Source of the DNA: Candidatus Magasanikbacteria bacterium CG_4_10_14_0_2_um_filter_41_10
GTDB lineage: Bacteria; Patescibacteriota; Patescibacteriia; Magasanikbacterales; UBA922
Assembly (NCBI GenBank): GCA_002792995.1
Contig: PFPJ01000053.1
Span: 1,994 to 17,298 of the forward strand
Length of the DNA: 15,305 nucleotides
Reading direction: 5' to 3'
Under the pieces are notes generated by a model, which was given only the letters and a program-made list of their open reading frames with translations, was not told the DNA's origin and searched no databases. Positions 1-7,299 of the stretch are shown one piece after another (the first letter of the stretch is position 1; every line of letters starts with the position of its first letter). Made by a program: the position numbers and the translations under genes.

Positions 1-1203
1 ATAGGAGTAGGTTTTAGTCGAAAAAAAGAAATACTCTCACTCACCCAAGAAGGAGGCCATAACGCACGCAGAATTGCGCATGCACATGATGCAACAGGAA
101 AAGAAATAGAACGTGCCCTTATTTTTCATGTGAGACAACACCCCAATATTCAGATATTTGAATCGCATCTTGCGGTTGATCTGTTGATCCAGAATGGTGT
201 ATGCAAAGGTGCCGAAGTATTGCATACAGAAAAAAAAGAAATTGAACTATTCCTCGCAAAAGCAACGATCCTTGCATCCGGTGGCGCGGGGCAAGTATAT
301 GAACGAAATTGCAATCCAGCAGTTGCCACAGGAGACGGCATTGCCATGGCAGCACGAGCTGGTGCGGAGATTCGTGATATGGAATTTATTCAATTTCACC
401 CAACAGCGCTCGCGCTTGAAGGAAAACCAACGTTTCTTCTTTCAGAAACAATTCGTGGTGAAGGGGCGATCCTCGTGAATGCACAGGGTGAACGATTTAT
501 GGAATCTCAACATGAGTTGAAAGAACTAGCACCACGAGATATCGTCGCACGGGCTATCTATGAAGAAATGAAACATGGTCCCGTCTATCTCGATATCACA
601 CATCGAGAATCGGCATACATCAAAGCACGCTTCCCCTACATATACGAACAGCTCTGGTGGTATGGTATAAAAATGGATAAAGAACGAATCCCTGTTGCTC
701 CTGCTGCTCATTATACCTGCGGTGGTGTCCACACAAATTTGAACGGAGAAACAAACATACCCGGACTTTTTGCATTCGGTGAAGTTGCCCACACTGGCGT
801 CCACGGCGCAAACCGACTTGCATCAAACTCGCTCCTCGAATGTATGGTCTTTAGCGAACAGACGGTTCCTACAGCTGTGAAATATGTTCAAAATGTTGAA
901 AATGATAAAAATGTTGAAATTGATTCCAGAGACACGGTATACAAAAAAACAGATGTTGAAGAAATAAAAAAAGAAATCCAGCACATCATGTGGGAACATG
1001 TTGGGATTGTTCGTCATGAACTGGATGTAGATGAGACATTACAAACACTGAAAGGCATCCAATCAACACTCGACGCATTGCAAAAAGACGGCAAAAATGA
1101 GATGCTGGTAGAAACAAAAAACCTGGCCGACGTCGCGATATTGATTACAACAGCTGCAATTGCAAGAAAAGAAAGTATTGGCTGCCATTTTATAGCAAAC
1201 TAA
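1..1203 (+). CDS. nadB: L-aspartate oxidase, 3' part (5' end outside window)
   Basis: The enzyme oxidises L-aspartate to iminoaspartate, which NadA condenses with dihydroxyacetone phosphate to quinolinate, the first step of de novo NAD synthesis in the cytosol. The frame is open from base 1 and gives 400 residues. Against the usual ~530-residue family, roughly the first 120 residues, with the N-terminal FAD-binding glycine motif, are missing off the left edge. Visible family motifs are TQEGGHNARRI (residues 15-25 of the fragment), whose Glu matches the position that marks aspartate oxidases against fumarate reductase and succinate dehydrogenase, then HPTAL, SETIRGEGA, LAPRDIVARAI, HYTCGGV (His at fragment residue 237) and HGANRLASNSLLE. 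The C-terminus is the expected helical domain and ends normally at TAA, so the gene is cut only by the window edge. tsaD follows after 4 nt, suggesting co-transcription. The identity is secure from motifs; a generic SdhA/FrdA flavoprotein is unlikely. Confidence 0.93.
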   Translation: MGVGFSRKKEILSLTQEGGHNARRIAHAHDATGKEIERALIFHVRQHPNIQIFESHLAVDLLIQNGVCKGAEVLHTEKKEIELFLAKATILASGGAGQVYERNCNPAVATGDGIAMAARAGAEIRDMEFIQFHPTALALEGKPTFLLSETIRGEGAILVNAQGERFMESQHELKELAPRDIVARAIYEEMKHGPVYLDITHRESAYIKARFPYIYEQLWWYGIKMDKERIPVAPAAHYTCGGVHTNLNGETNIPGLFAFGEVAHTGVHGANRLASNSLLECMVFSEQTVPTAVKYVQNVENDKNVEIDSRDTVYKKTDVEEIKKEIQHIMWEHVGIVRHELDVDETLQTLKGIQSTLDALQKDGKNEMLVETKNLADVAILITTAAIARKESIGCHFIAN

Positions 1204-1207
1204 CTCT

Positions 1208-2254
1208 ATGTACATCCTCGGTATAGAATCATCATGTGACGATACCTCCGTCGCACTGCTGGACTGCAGTGACGATGCTTTTGTGGTCCTTGCAGAAAAA
1301 ACTGCAGGGCAAGTAGATGTGCATAAAAAATACGGTGGCGTTGTTCCAGAACTTGCCGGCCGTATGCATGCAGAAAATATTCTCCCTGTTGTTGAAGAAG
1401 TCATGAACGAATGGCGAGAAAAAATGGGAAAAAAAAATGCGTTGCCAGATGTCATTGCGGCGACCACAGGACCAGGATTAATTACCGGTCTTCTTGTCGG
1501 TGCAGAAGTCGCAAAGAATCTTTCCTACCTGTGGAATGTACCAATGATTGCGATGAATCACATCGAAGGCCATATCCATTCAGTTTTTATAAACAACCAT
1601 TTTCCAATCTCAAGTCTTCAATTTCCAGCGCTTTGCCTCATCGTCAGCGGTGGTCATACTGAGATTGTATTAATGAGAGACTTCGGCGAGTACGACCTCC
1701 TCGGCAAAACACGAGACGATGCAGCAGGAGAAGCTTTTGATAAAGTTGGAAAATTGCTCGGATTTGAATATCCAGGCGGACCAAAAATTTCAAAATTTGC
1801 AGCAGAAGGAAATACAACAGCAATCCCCTTTCCTCGCCCAATGATGAGTAGTGATGATTATGATTTTAGTTTTGCGGGATTAAAAACTGCGGCATTGTAC
1901 GAATTGAGAGATAGACCTCTCGAAAACGAACAAGAGAAAAAAGATTTTTGTGCGAGCTTTGAACAAGCGATCGTCGACGTGCTCGTCACAAAAACAAAAC
2001 GTGCCGCAAAAGAATTTTCAGTGAAAACAATCATTCTCGGTGGTGGCGTCTCTGCAAATCCAAAACTTCGTGCTGGGCTCCAGACAATGACTCAAGAAAT
2101 TTCAAATGTACGATTACTCATTCCAAGCACAAATTACTCAATGGACAATGGGGCCATGATTGCAGCAGCAGCATACATGCGAGGAAAGAAAAAAGAATTC
2201 ACTGCATGGCAAGATATCGTTGTAAATCCAAATTGGGAAGTGTATGATAAATAA
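1208..2254 (+). CDS. tsaD: tRNA N6-adenosine threonylcarbamoyltransferase TsaD
   Basis: TsaD (Kae1/Gcp family) transfers the threonylcarbamoyl group from threonylcarbamoyl-AMP to A37 of ANN-decoding tRNAs, working with TsaB and TsaE in bacteria. The 348-residue product is full length for the family. It opens with the hallmark ILGIESSCDDTS (residues 3-14). The metal-binding HxxxH is His118/His122 in MNHIEGH, with a third ligand expected at Asp313 in SMDNGAMIA. SGGHTEIV (147-154) and DDAAGEAFDKVGKLLG (170-185) build the ASKHA nucleotide site, and ILGGGVSAN is at 276-284. The ATG lies 4 nt after the nadB stop; no Shine-Dalgarno is visible, but the conserved N-terminus fixes the start. TsaB and TsaE are not in the window. 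No terminator is apparent after the gene, so read-through into prs is possible. Confidence 0.97.
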   Translation: MYILGIESSCDDTSVALLDCSDDAFVVLAEKTAGQVDVHKKYGGVVPELAGRMHAENILPVVEEVMNEWREKMGKKNALPDVIAATTGPGLITGLLVGAEVAKNLSYLWNVPMIAMNHIEGHIHSVFINNHFPISSLQFPALCLIVSGGHTEIVLMRDFGEYDLLGKTRDDAAGEAFDKVGKLLGFEYPGGPKISKFAAEGNTTAIPFPRPMMSSDDYDFSFAGLKTAALYELRDRPLENEQEKKDFCASFEQAIVDVLVTKTKRAAKEFSVKTIILGGGVSANPKLRAGLQTMTQEISNVRLLIPSTNYSMDNGAMIAAAAYMRGKKKEFTAWQDIVVNPNWEVYDK

Positions 2255-2272
2255 TTCCTCCACAGTTTTTTG

Positions 2273-2302
2273 TTGACAATATACCGATCAACCCGCTATT
2301 CT
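2273..2302 (+). promoter_or_regulatory. sigma70-type promoter of prs
   Basis: A perfect -35 TTGACA (2273-2278) and a -10 TATTCT (2297-2302) are separated by 18 nt. Transcription would begin near 2309, about 60 nt before the prs start codon. It lies just after the tsaD stop and gives prs its own transcription. Inferred from consensus only. Confidence 0.65.
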
Positions 2303-2320
2303 AGCGCCAGATCTTTCACA

Positions 2321-2345
2321 AAAGCACGGACTCGTTCCGTGCTTT
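2321..2345 (+). promoter_or_regulatory. Leader hairpin in prs 5' UTR
   Basis: AAAGCACGGA (2321-2330) and TCCGTGCTTT (2336-2345) are exact reverse complements around a 5-nt loop, CTCGT. The hairpin sits between the predicted transcription start and the Shine-Dalgarno, ending 8 nt before it. It lacks the long U-run of a terminator. It could stabilise the mRNA or insulate the ribosome site; its function is unknown. Confidence 0.6.
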
Positions 2346-2353
2346 CATGTCTC

Positions 2354-2362
2354 AGGAGGAGG
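2354..2362 (+). promoter_or_regulatory. Strong Shine-Dalgarno of prs
   Basis: AGGAGGAGG lies 7 nt before the ATG at 2370. It is a near-ideal ribosome binding site and decides the start. It contrasts with most other genes of the window, which have no recognisable Shine-Dalgarno. Confidence 0.85.
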
Positions 2363-2369
2363 ATACTTC

Positions 2370-3326
2370 ATGTCAGGCTGTGGCAACCACCCAAGGAAAC
2401 TCAAAATCTTCTCAGGGAGGTCTCACCCAGACCTTGCCGAGGAGATCTGCAGAATCAGGGATACCCCCGTAGGGAAGTCGGTCGTCGTGCGATTCTCGAA
2501 CGAGAACCTGATGGTCCAGATCAAAGAGAACGTGCGCGGTGCGGACGTCTTCGTGGTCCAGACCTCTGCGCCCCCGGTAAACGAGGGACTCGTCGAGCTT
2601 CTCATCACGCTCGATGCACTCAAGCACACATCGGCAGACCGAATTACTGCGGTGATCCCGTACTTCCCGTACGTGCGGTCCGACAAGAAGGACAAGCCTC
2701 GCATCTCGATCACGGCGCGTCTGATTGCCGATCTGCTACAGACCTCTGGTGCTGACCGTGTCCTGACGATGGATCTGCACGCGCCACAGATCCAGGGCTT
2801 CTTCCGTATCCCGGTCGATCACCTGCACGCCACACCCGTGATCACCGAATACCTGTTGAACGGTGACCTCAGCAATGCAGTTCTCGTGGCGGCGGACGCG
2901 GGAGAAGCAAAAGATGTGGGGAGGTACGCAAACCTTCTACATCTCCCCATGGCAATCATCGACAAGCGACGCCACGACGATTCAGAGAAGGCAACACCCA
3001 CGCACCTCATCGGTGTCGTGGACGGCAAGGATGCCATCATCATCGACGACGAAGTCGCCACCGGTGGCACGCTGGTCGAAGCAGCGACCTTCTTGAAGAG
3101 CCATGGTGCACGGACTATCCGTGCCGCGTTCACGCACGCGGTGCTCTCGAGGGATTCGGTCCAAAGGATTGATGACTCCTGCATCGATGAAGTCATCTTC
3201 ACGGACACGGTCCCTCTCCAGGGCAAGACGTCACCAAAGTTCAAGATTGTTAGCGTCGCAGAGATCTTCGCCAGGGCCATCCGACGCATCCACGACGGCG
3301 ATTCCCTCTCGGAGCTCTTCCGCTGA
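2370..3326 (+). CDS. prs: Ribose-phosphate pyrophosphokinase (PRPP synthase)
   Basis: The enzyme transfers pyrophosphate from ATP to ribose 5-phosphate, making PRPP for purine, pyrimidine, NAD, histidine and tryptophan synthesis. The 318 residues match the usual length. Motifs in order: FSGRSHPDLAEEI (14-26), VIPYFPYVRSDKKDKPRISI (95-114; the more common form reads YARQDRK followed by REPI), DLHAPQIQGFF (135-145, metal and ribose-5-phosphate region), a catalytic flexible loop around DKRRHDDSE (198-206), the PRPP loop IDDEVATGGT (225-234), and the family-typical tail DSLSELF. The start is set by AGGAGGAGG and by the family N-terminus. Sampled lines are about 57-60% GC against about 42% in tsaD and dnaE. 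With its private promoter and 3' hairpin it looks like an independent cassette; either transfer from a GC-richer donor or selection for expression could explain this. It converges with dnaE. Confidence 0.95.
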   Translation: MSGCGNHPRKLKIFSGRSHPDLAEEICRIRDTPVGKSVVVRFSNENLMVQIKENVRGADVFVVQTSAPPVNEGLVELLITLDALKHTSADRITAVIPYFPYVRSDKKDKPRISITARLIADLLQTSGADRVLTMDLHAPQIQGFFRIPVDHLHATPVITEYLLNGDLSNAVLVAADAGEAKDVGRYANLLHLPMAIIDKRRHDDSEKATPTHLIGVVDGKDAIIIDDEVATGGTLVEAATFLKSHGARTIRAAFTHAVLSRDSVQRIDDSCIDEVIFTDTVPLQGKTSPKFKIVSVAEIFARAIRRIHDGDSLSELFR

Positions 3327-3355
3327 TCCCCACCCCGTCCTCCTGTAGACAGAAA

Positions 3356-3387
3356 CCCCGGGCACTGCACTATGCGGTGACCCGGGG
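3356..3387 (+). terminator. GC-rich hairpin after prs (weak or atypical terminator)
   Basis: CCCCGGG (3356-3362) pairs with CCCGGGG (3381-3387). The stem continues through CAC/GTG and GCA/TGC to a 3-nt loop, with one bulged A at 3380, giving about 14 pairs. No U-run follows on the + strand; on the - strand the hairpin is followed by TTTCTGTCT. It may therefore act as a 3' stabiliser of prs mRNA, a pause site, or a barrier between the convergent prs and dnaE transcripts. Confidence 0.5.
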
Positions 3388-3423
3388 ATTCGACACATCT
3401 CTTTAATTTTAGATTTTAAAATG

Positions 3424-3445
3424 CAGAATAAAAAATTTTATTCTG
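3424..3445. repeat. AT-rich perfect inverted repeat in the prs/dnaE convergence zone
   Basis: CAGAATAAAA (3424-3433) and TTTTATTCTG (3436-3445) are exact reverse complements around AA. It lies about 35 nt past the dnaE stop on the - strand. It could be a weak terminator for dnaE, but the stem is mostly A-T and a clean U-run is lacking. The surrounding sequence is low-complexity AT-rich. Confidence 0.35.
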
Positions 3446-3479
3446 AAATCAAAAATCTGAATTCTGAATTGTTATTTCG

Positions 3480-6400
3480 TTATGTAATAAATAATTTGAT
3501 TTTTTCATCGAGCGTTTCAGAAACATCAACAAACATCTCCGTCCTCACACTCTGTCCTTCCACATCAAAATATACCCGCGCATCACCTGGATGCGCAGCA
3601 AACAATTCTTTCAGTGCACCAGCACTGTTTTTTAATTGTTCTTTGGTGACAGAAAACGTCACATATTTTTCGTCTTGCTTTTTGGATGCACGTTCCACAT
3701 GTGTACCGAGTGACACTTGTCCTGCAACAGAAGCAGCATTTTCTGGTGTCAACAAATAGACATTTTCCACAAAGACTTTATTATCTCCTTCTTCTTTTGG
3801 CATTTTTCCTACCACCACGACGACATTGCCCACTACCCAAATGTCTTTTGTTTTTTCATACGTTTTTGGGAAGACAAGATATTCCATAGACCCACTTTTA
3901 TTTTGTAGAGTCACAAACATCATCACACTCCCCTTTTTGGTAATTTTTTTGTAGGCATTATCGATCACACCACCCGTCATTACCCAACTATCTCTTGGCA
4001 GATATTCTACTTCATTCATCGGTGTGAGGGTGTTGCCAAAAGCATGTTCGTATTTTGCAAATGGATGCGACGAGACATAAATACCAAACAATGTTTTTTC
4101 CCAGAGCAACTTTTCATCCATTGTCGCAACAGGTGCATCTTTCAGCACGACCTTATCATCGAGTGAAATATCTGTCCCAGCAAAAAGTGATTCTTGATTT
4201 GTGACTCCTTTTTCTTTTTGATGTTTGGAATAAAATAAGATGTTCTCACTATTTGCATAAAGTACACCACGGTCATGTCCAAAACAATCCAGTGCACCAG
4301 CTTGGATCAAACTTTCGAGTGATTTTTTATTCAAATCTTTGTCAGTGACACGTTCCAAAAAATTTTCCAAACTTGTGTACTGTCCGTGCTCTTTTCGTTC
4401 ACGATAAATCACATCACAAACATGCTCCCCTACATTTTTGATAGCTGTGAGACCAAAACGAATTTTGCCAGGCTCCCCAGCTTTGCTCGTCATCGCAAAA
4501 TTTTTGAAACTTTCATTCACGTCTGGTGGCAATACTTTGATACCCATGTGTGTTCCTTCGTGAACAATGGCCGCGACTTTGTCGATGTCACTCGCTTCTG
4601 CCTGCAAAATAGCCGTCATGTATTGCACAGGATAATTTGCTTTCATGTATGCTGTCTGATACGCGACGATACCATAGCTCGCAGCATGCGCTTTGTTGAA
4701 AGCATATGTCGCAAACGGTTTGATACGATTCCACAGATCATCGGCAACAGCTTTTGCAATATGATTTTTGACGCATCCGTCTTTGAATTGTTTTTCCTGC
4801 TGGATCATGAGCTCTGGAATTTTCTTTCCCATCGCTTTTCGAAAATTATCTGCTTGAAGCCAATCATAGCCCGCAAGTTTGATAGCAGTAAGCATCACGT
4901 CGTCTTGGTAAATCAACAAACCAAGAGATTTCTTGAGTGTTTCTTCGAGATCTGGATGCGGATAATCAATCGTACTCGGATCATGCGCACGCTTGATATA
5001 TTCTGGAATAAAGTCCATTGGCCCTGGTCGATACAGGGCAACCATAGCCATGATATCGTCAATATTCGTCGGTTGCAGTTCTTTGATCCAACGGATCATA
5101 CCAGAACTTCCAAACTGAAATACACCCATGGTTTCTCCACGAGAAATCATGTCGAATGTTTTTTTGTCATCGAGTGGCAAATGATAAATATCGACTTCTT
5201 CGCCCGTCGTTTTCTGTACAATCTCCACAGCCTTTCCCAAAATAGAAAGATTTCGAATACCAAGAAAATCGTTTTTCAGTACGCCCGCTGCTTCGACATC
5301 GTACATACTGTACTGTGTCAAAATACGATCACCTCCAGTTTCACGTTGGACAGGACAAAAATCAATAAGCGGTGTAGGTGAAATCACCACACCGGCGGCA
5401 TGGATAGACGTATGGCGCGCACATCCTTCTACTTTTTGTGCAAGCGTGAGAAGACTATTGACATCATCATTGCTATCAAACAATTTTTTCAAATCTGGTT
5501 CTTCTTTGAGTGCACGATCGAGCGTCATCGGAAATCCCTGTGCACCTTGGGGGATAAGTTTTGCAACCTGATCACAAAAATTGTATGACAATCCAAGTGC
5601 ACGACCGACATCACGCACCGCAGCACGCGCGGCCATCGTTCCAAACGTAATAATCTGCGCGACTTTATCTTCCCCATATTTTTTTGTCACATATGCAATC
5701 ATCTCGTCACGACGATCATCGGCAAAATCTGTATCCACATCAGGAGGACTCGGACGCAGTGGATTGAGAAATCGCTCAAACGGCAATTTGAATCGGATAG
5801 GATCCACGGTAGTAATCCCGAGGACAAACGACACCAAAGACCCAGCCGCAGATCCACGAGTGGATTCGACGATACCATTATCTTTTGCATAACGAACATA
5901 ATCTGCCACACAAATAAAGTATGGTGAATACCCTTTTGTTTTGATAATATCAAGTTCGTATTCTATACGATCCGTAATTTCTTTTCCCATCTCTGGATAA
6001 AATGTTGGTGCACACAAAAATGCTTCATCGCGAAGTGCCTCATCTGCCGTTTTGCCTGGCGGCAATTCTACTGGCGCAAAATGCCACTGATCGAGCTCAA
6101 TCTCTATATTCACTCGCTCGGCGATCTTCACTGTGTTTTCAATCGCATCAGGCACATGACGAAATCGAGATGCAATGTCGTCCGCAGTATTGAATGATCT
6201 ATCGACATGACGAAAATCTTCTCTGTGCCCCATATCCACACGCCATCCTTCTGAAATACAACGAAGCACATCCTGCGCCTCGGCATCATCAGGATTCAGA
6301 TAATGGACATCGCGAGTAACGACTTTTGGAATACCAGTTTGTTCGGACAAAGCAATTAATTTTGTATTGACATCTAGCTGCCCTTCTATCGCTGGATGAT

Positions 6401-6932
6401 CTTGCAGTTCAAGAAAAAAATCATTCTTTCCAAAGATATCTTCATACTCTTTTGCCACGGCAGTGGCTTCTTCAATTTTATTTGCTTTGAGTAATTGCTG
6501 GACTTCTCCCTGAATATCTCCAGACAACGCAATAATCCCGTCCGCGTATTCACGCAGAATCGCTTTGTCGAGGCGTGGTTTTCCATTAAAAAATCCGTCG
6601 AGATGTCCGATGGACGAAAGTTTCATGAGATTGCGATACCCATCAAAATTTTCCGCGAGGAGGATCAATGTATACAGGTCTTTATCTTTTTCGAGATCTT
6701 TGTCCCCTAGCCCTCTCGGTGCCATATATGCCTTGAACCCAATAATCGGTTTGATTCCCTCTTTTTGGCACACCTTGTAAAATTCTATAGCCCCGTACAT
6801 GGATCCATTGTCTGTCAGTGCCAAAGCCGAAAAACCGCGCTCTTTGGCGGTTTTGACAAGCTGTTTGATTTTTGTCAGTCCATCCAAAATAGAATAATGG
6901 GAATGGACATGAAGGTGGACGAATTCTGCCAT
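3480..6932 (-). CDS. dnaE: DNA polymerase III alpha subunit
   Basis: This is the replicative C-family polymerase that synthesises DNA in the holoenzyme. The 1150 residues match DnaE. Layout: an N-terminal PHP domain (HLHVHSHYS at 6-14), then the palm with catalytic aspartates Asp400 and Asp402 in PPDVDTDF and Asp555 in KNDFLGIR, matching E. coli 401/403/555. ALYRPGPM (632-639), YQDDVM (675-680) and KPFATYAFNKAHAASYG (738-754) belong to the fingers, with a C-terminal OB fold around 985-1065. The PHP domain looks degenerate: TDNGSM stands where TDHGNM is common, and GFKAYMAP where GxEAYxAP is common, so intrinsic proofreading is doubtful. The start is backed by AGGTGAT 4 nt upstream and the conserved N-terminus. 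A possible promoter (TAGACA, 17 nt, TACCAT) would start RNA almost at the ATG. The length excludes PolC. Confidence 0.97.
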   Translation of the reverse strand: MAEFVHLHVHSHYSILDGLTKIKQLVKTAKERGFSALALTDNGSMYGAIEFYKVCQKEGIKPIIGFKAYMAPRGLGDKDLEKDKDLYTLILLAENFDGYRNLMKLSSIGHLDGFFNGKPRLDKAILREYADGIIALSGDIQGEVQQLLKANKIEEATAVAKEYEDIFGKNDFFLELQDHPAIEGQLDVNTKLIALSEQTGIPKVVTRDVHYLNPDDAEAQDVLRCISEGWRVDMGHREDFRHVDRSFNTADDIASRFRHVPDAIENTVKIAERVNIEIELDQWHFAPVELPPGKTADEALRDEAFLCAPTFYPEMGKEITDRIEYELDIIKTKGYSPYFICVADYVRYAKDNGIVESTRGSAAGSLVSFVLGITTVDPIRFKLPFERFLNPLRPSPPDVDTDFADDRRDEMIAYVTKKYGEDKVAQIITFGTMAARAAVRDVGRALGLSYNFCDQVAKLIPQGAQGFPMTLDRALKEEPDLKKLFDSNDDVNSLLTLAQKVEGCARHTSIHAAGVVISPTPLIDFCPVQRETGGDRILTQYSMYDVEAAGVLKNDFLGIRNLSILGKAVEIVQKTTGEEVDIYHLPLDDKKTFDMISRGETMGVFQFGSSGMIRWIKELQPTNIDDIMAMVALYRPGPMDFIPEYIKRAHDPSTIDYPHPDLEETLKKSLGLLIYQDDVMLTAIKLAGYDWLQADNFRKAMGKKIPELMIQQEKQFKDGCVKNHIAKAVADDLWNRIKPFATYAFNKAHAASYGIVAYQTAYMKANYPVQYMTAILQAEASDIDKVAAIVHEGTHMGIKVLPPDVNESFKNFAMTSKAGEPGKIRFGLTAIKNVGEHVCDVIYRERKEHGQYTSLENFLERVTDKDLNKKSLESLIQAGALDCFGHDRGVLYANSENILFYSKHQKEKGVTNQESLFAGTDISLDDKVVLKDAPVATMDEKLLWEKTLFGIYVSSHPFAKYEHAFGNTLTPMNEVEYLPRDSWVMTGGVIDNAYKKITKKGSVMMFVTLQNKSGSMEYLVFPKTYEKTKDIWVVGNVVVVVGKMPKEEGDNKVFVENVYLLTPENAASVAGQVSLGTHVERASKKQDEKYVTFSVTKEQLKNSAGALKELFAAHPGDARVYFDVEGQSVRTEMFVDVSETLDEKIKLFIT

Positions 6933-7000
6933 AGTATCACCTATGGTACTGGTTTTGGGGTGGGTTGTCTAGGGTAATTTTTGTCTCTTTAGCTCCCTCC

Positions 7001-7029
7001 TTGACATATTTTTCAATATCAATTATTAT
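7001..7029 (+). promoter_or_regulatory. Near-consensus promoter of the candidate RNA gene
   Basis: -35 TTGACA (7001-7006), a 17-nt spacer and -10 TATTAT (7024-7029) match the sigma70 consensus 11 of 12. It is the strongest-looking promoter in the window. The predicted start, about 7 nt after the -10, is G7036, exactly the first base of the closing helix of the RNA below. It diverges from dnaE. Confidence 0.8.
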
Positions 7030-7035
7030 GTGCAC

Positions 7036-7225
7036 GCTCGAGCAATCGCCCATCGTGGGCACCGCCCGCTTGGGCACTCGTCGGGGAAACTCGACTTGTG
7101 CCCTACAGGGCATTGAGACGTTCTCGCTTTTTGCTTGAGCAACACGCAGTTGTGGGGACCTTCGGGAAACCACAACTGCGTTCCCCTCATCTATCAAAAA
7201 ATCGACGTTCATCGTCGATTTTTTT
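7036..7225 (+). ncRNA. Candidate structured non-coding RNA, about 190 nt
   Basis: No convincing ORF runs from the promoter, but the region folds well by eye. GCTCGAGCAA (7036-7045) pairs with TTGCTTGAGC (7131-7140), closing a branched domain. Inside lie a hairpin at 7048-7060 (GCCCA/TGGGC) and a long arm at 7064-7111 (GCCC/GGGC, GGGCAC/GTGCCC, GTCGG/TCGAC, loop GGAAAC). A small GAGA/TCTC hairpin lies at 7115-7125. A second hairpin, 7144-7181, has a perfect 12-bp stem (ACGCAGTTGTGG with its complement) topped by a C(UUCG)G element. A rho-independent terminator ends the unit. It is GC-richer than its neighbours. I see no tmRNA, RNase P or SRP RNA signature. A closing stem with bubble-like arms faintly recalls 6S RNA, but the size split does not match. 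The class is unassigned. Confidence 0.72.
7196..7225 (+). terminator. Rho-independent terminator of the candidate RNA
   Basis: AAAAAATCGACG (7196-7207), loop TTCAT, then CGTCGATTTTTTT (7213-7225): a perfect GC-containing stem followed by seven T. The A-run on the other side means it could also work on the - strand. Confidence 0.9.
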
Positions 7226-7243
7226 GTTTCTTCTTACTTTAGC

Positions 7244-7299
7244 TGGCTCCATAGTGGCGCAGCCCTGAGGAATCGAAGGGTGGAGCCATCCTGCCACAC
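7244..7299. other. Second folded element, possible small RNA or hairpin repeat
   Basis: TGGCTCCA (7244-7251) and TGGAGCCA (7281-7288) are exact complements enclosing CCCT/AGGG (7263-7266 with 7277-7280). GTGGC at 7254-7258, inside that loop, can pair with GCCAC at 7293-7297 outside it, giving a pseudoknot topology. A perfect terminator follows immediately. No promoter is visible between the preceding terminator and this element, so it would be made by read-through or from an unrecognised start. The core, CCCTGAGGAATCGAAGGG, resembles short hairpin repeats of the CCCTGA...TCGAAGGG type seen in several bacterial genomes, so a dispersed repeat is an alternative. Strand and function are undetermined. 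Confidence 0.45.

Noticed and set aside
4386..5381. A 331-residue + strand frame inside dnaE
   Set aside because: It is antisense to the conserved polymerase core, rich in Cys, Ile, Phe and His as shadow frames are, with no promoter or Shine-Dalgarno.
6943..6971. Possible dnaE promoter: TAGACA, 17 nt, TACCAT on the - strand
   Set aside because: The predicted start is only about 4 nt before the ATG and would exclude the AGGTGAT site from the mRNA. Kept only as a note in the dnaE entry.
6937..7212. A 91-residue - strand frame upstream of dnaE
   Set aside because: It lies antisense to the candidate RNA, has no ribosome site or family motif, and reflects the hairpin-rich sequence.
7036..7225. 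tmRNA, RNase P RNA or SRP RNA identity for the candidate RNA
   Set aside because: It is too short for the first two, with no tRNA-like acceptor or tag frame, no P4-type conserved core, and no GGAAGCAG-type SRP loop.
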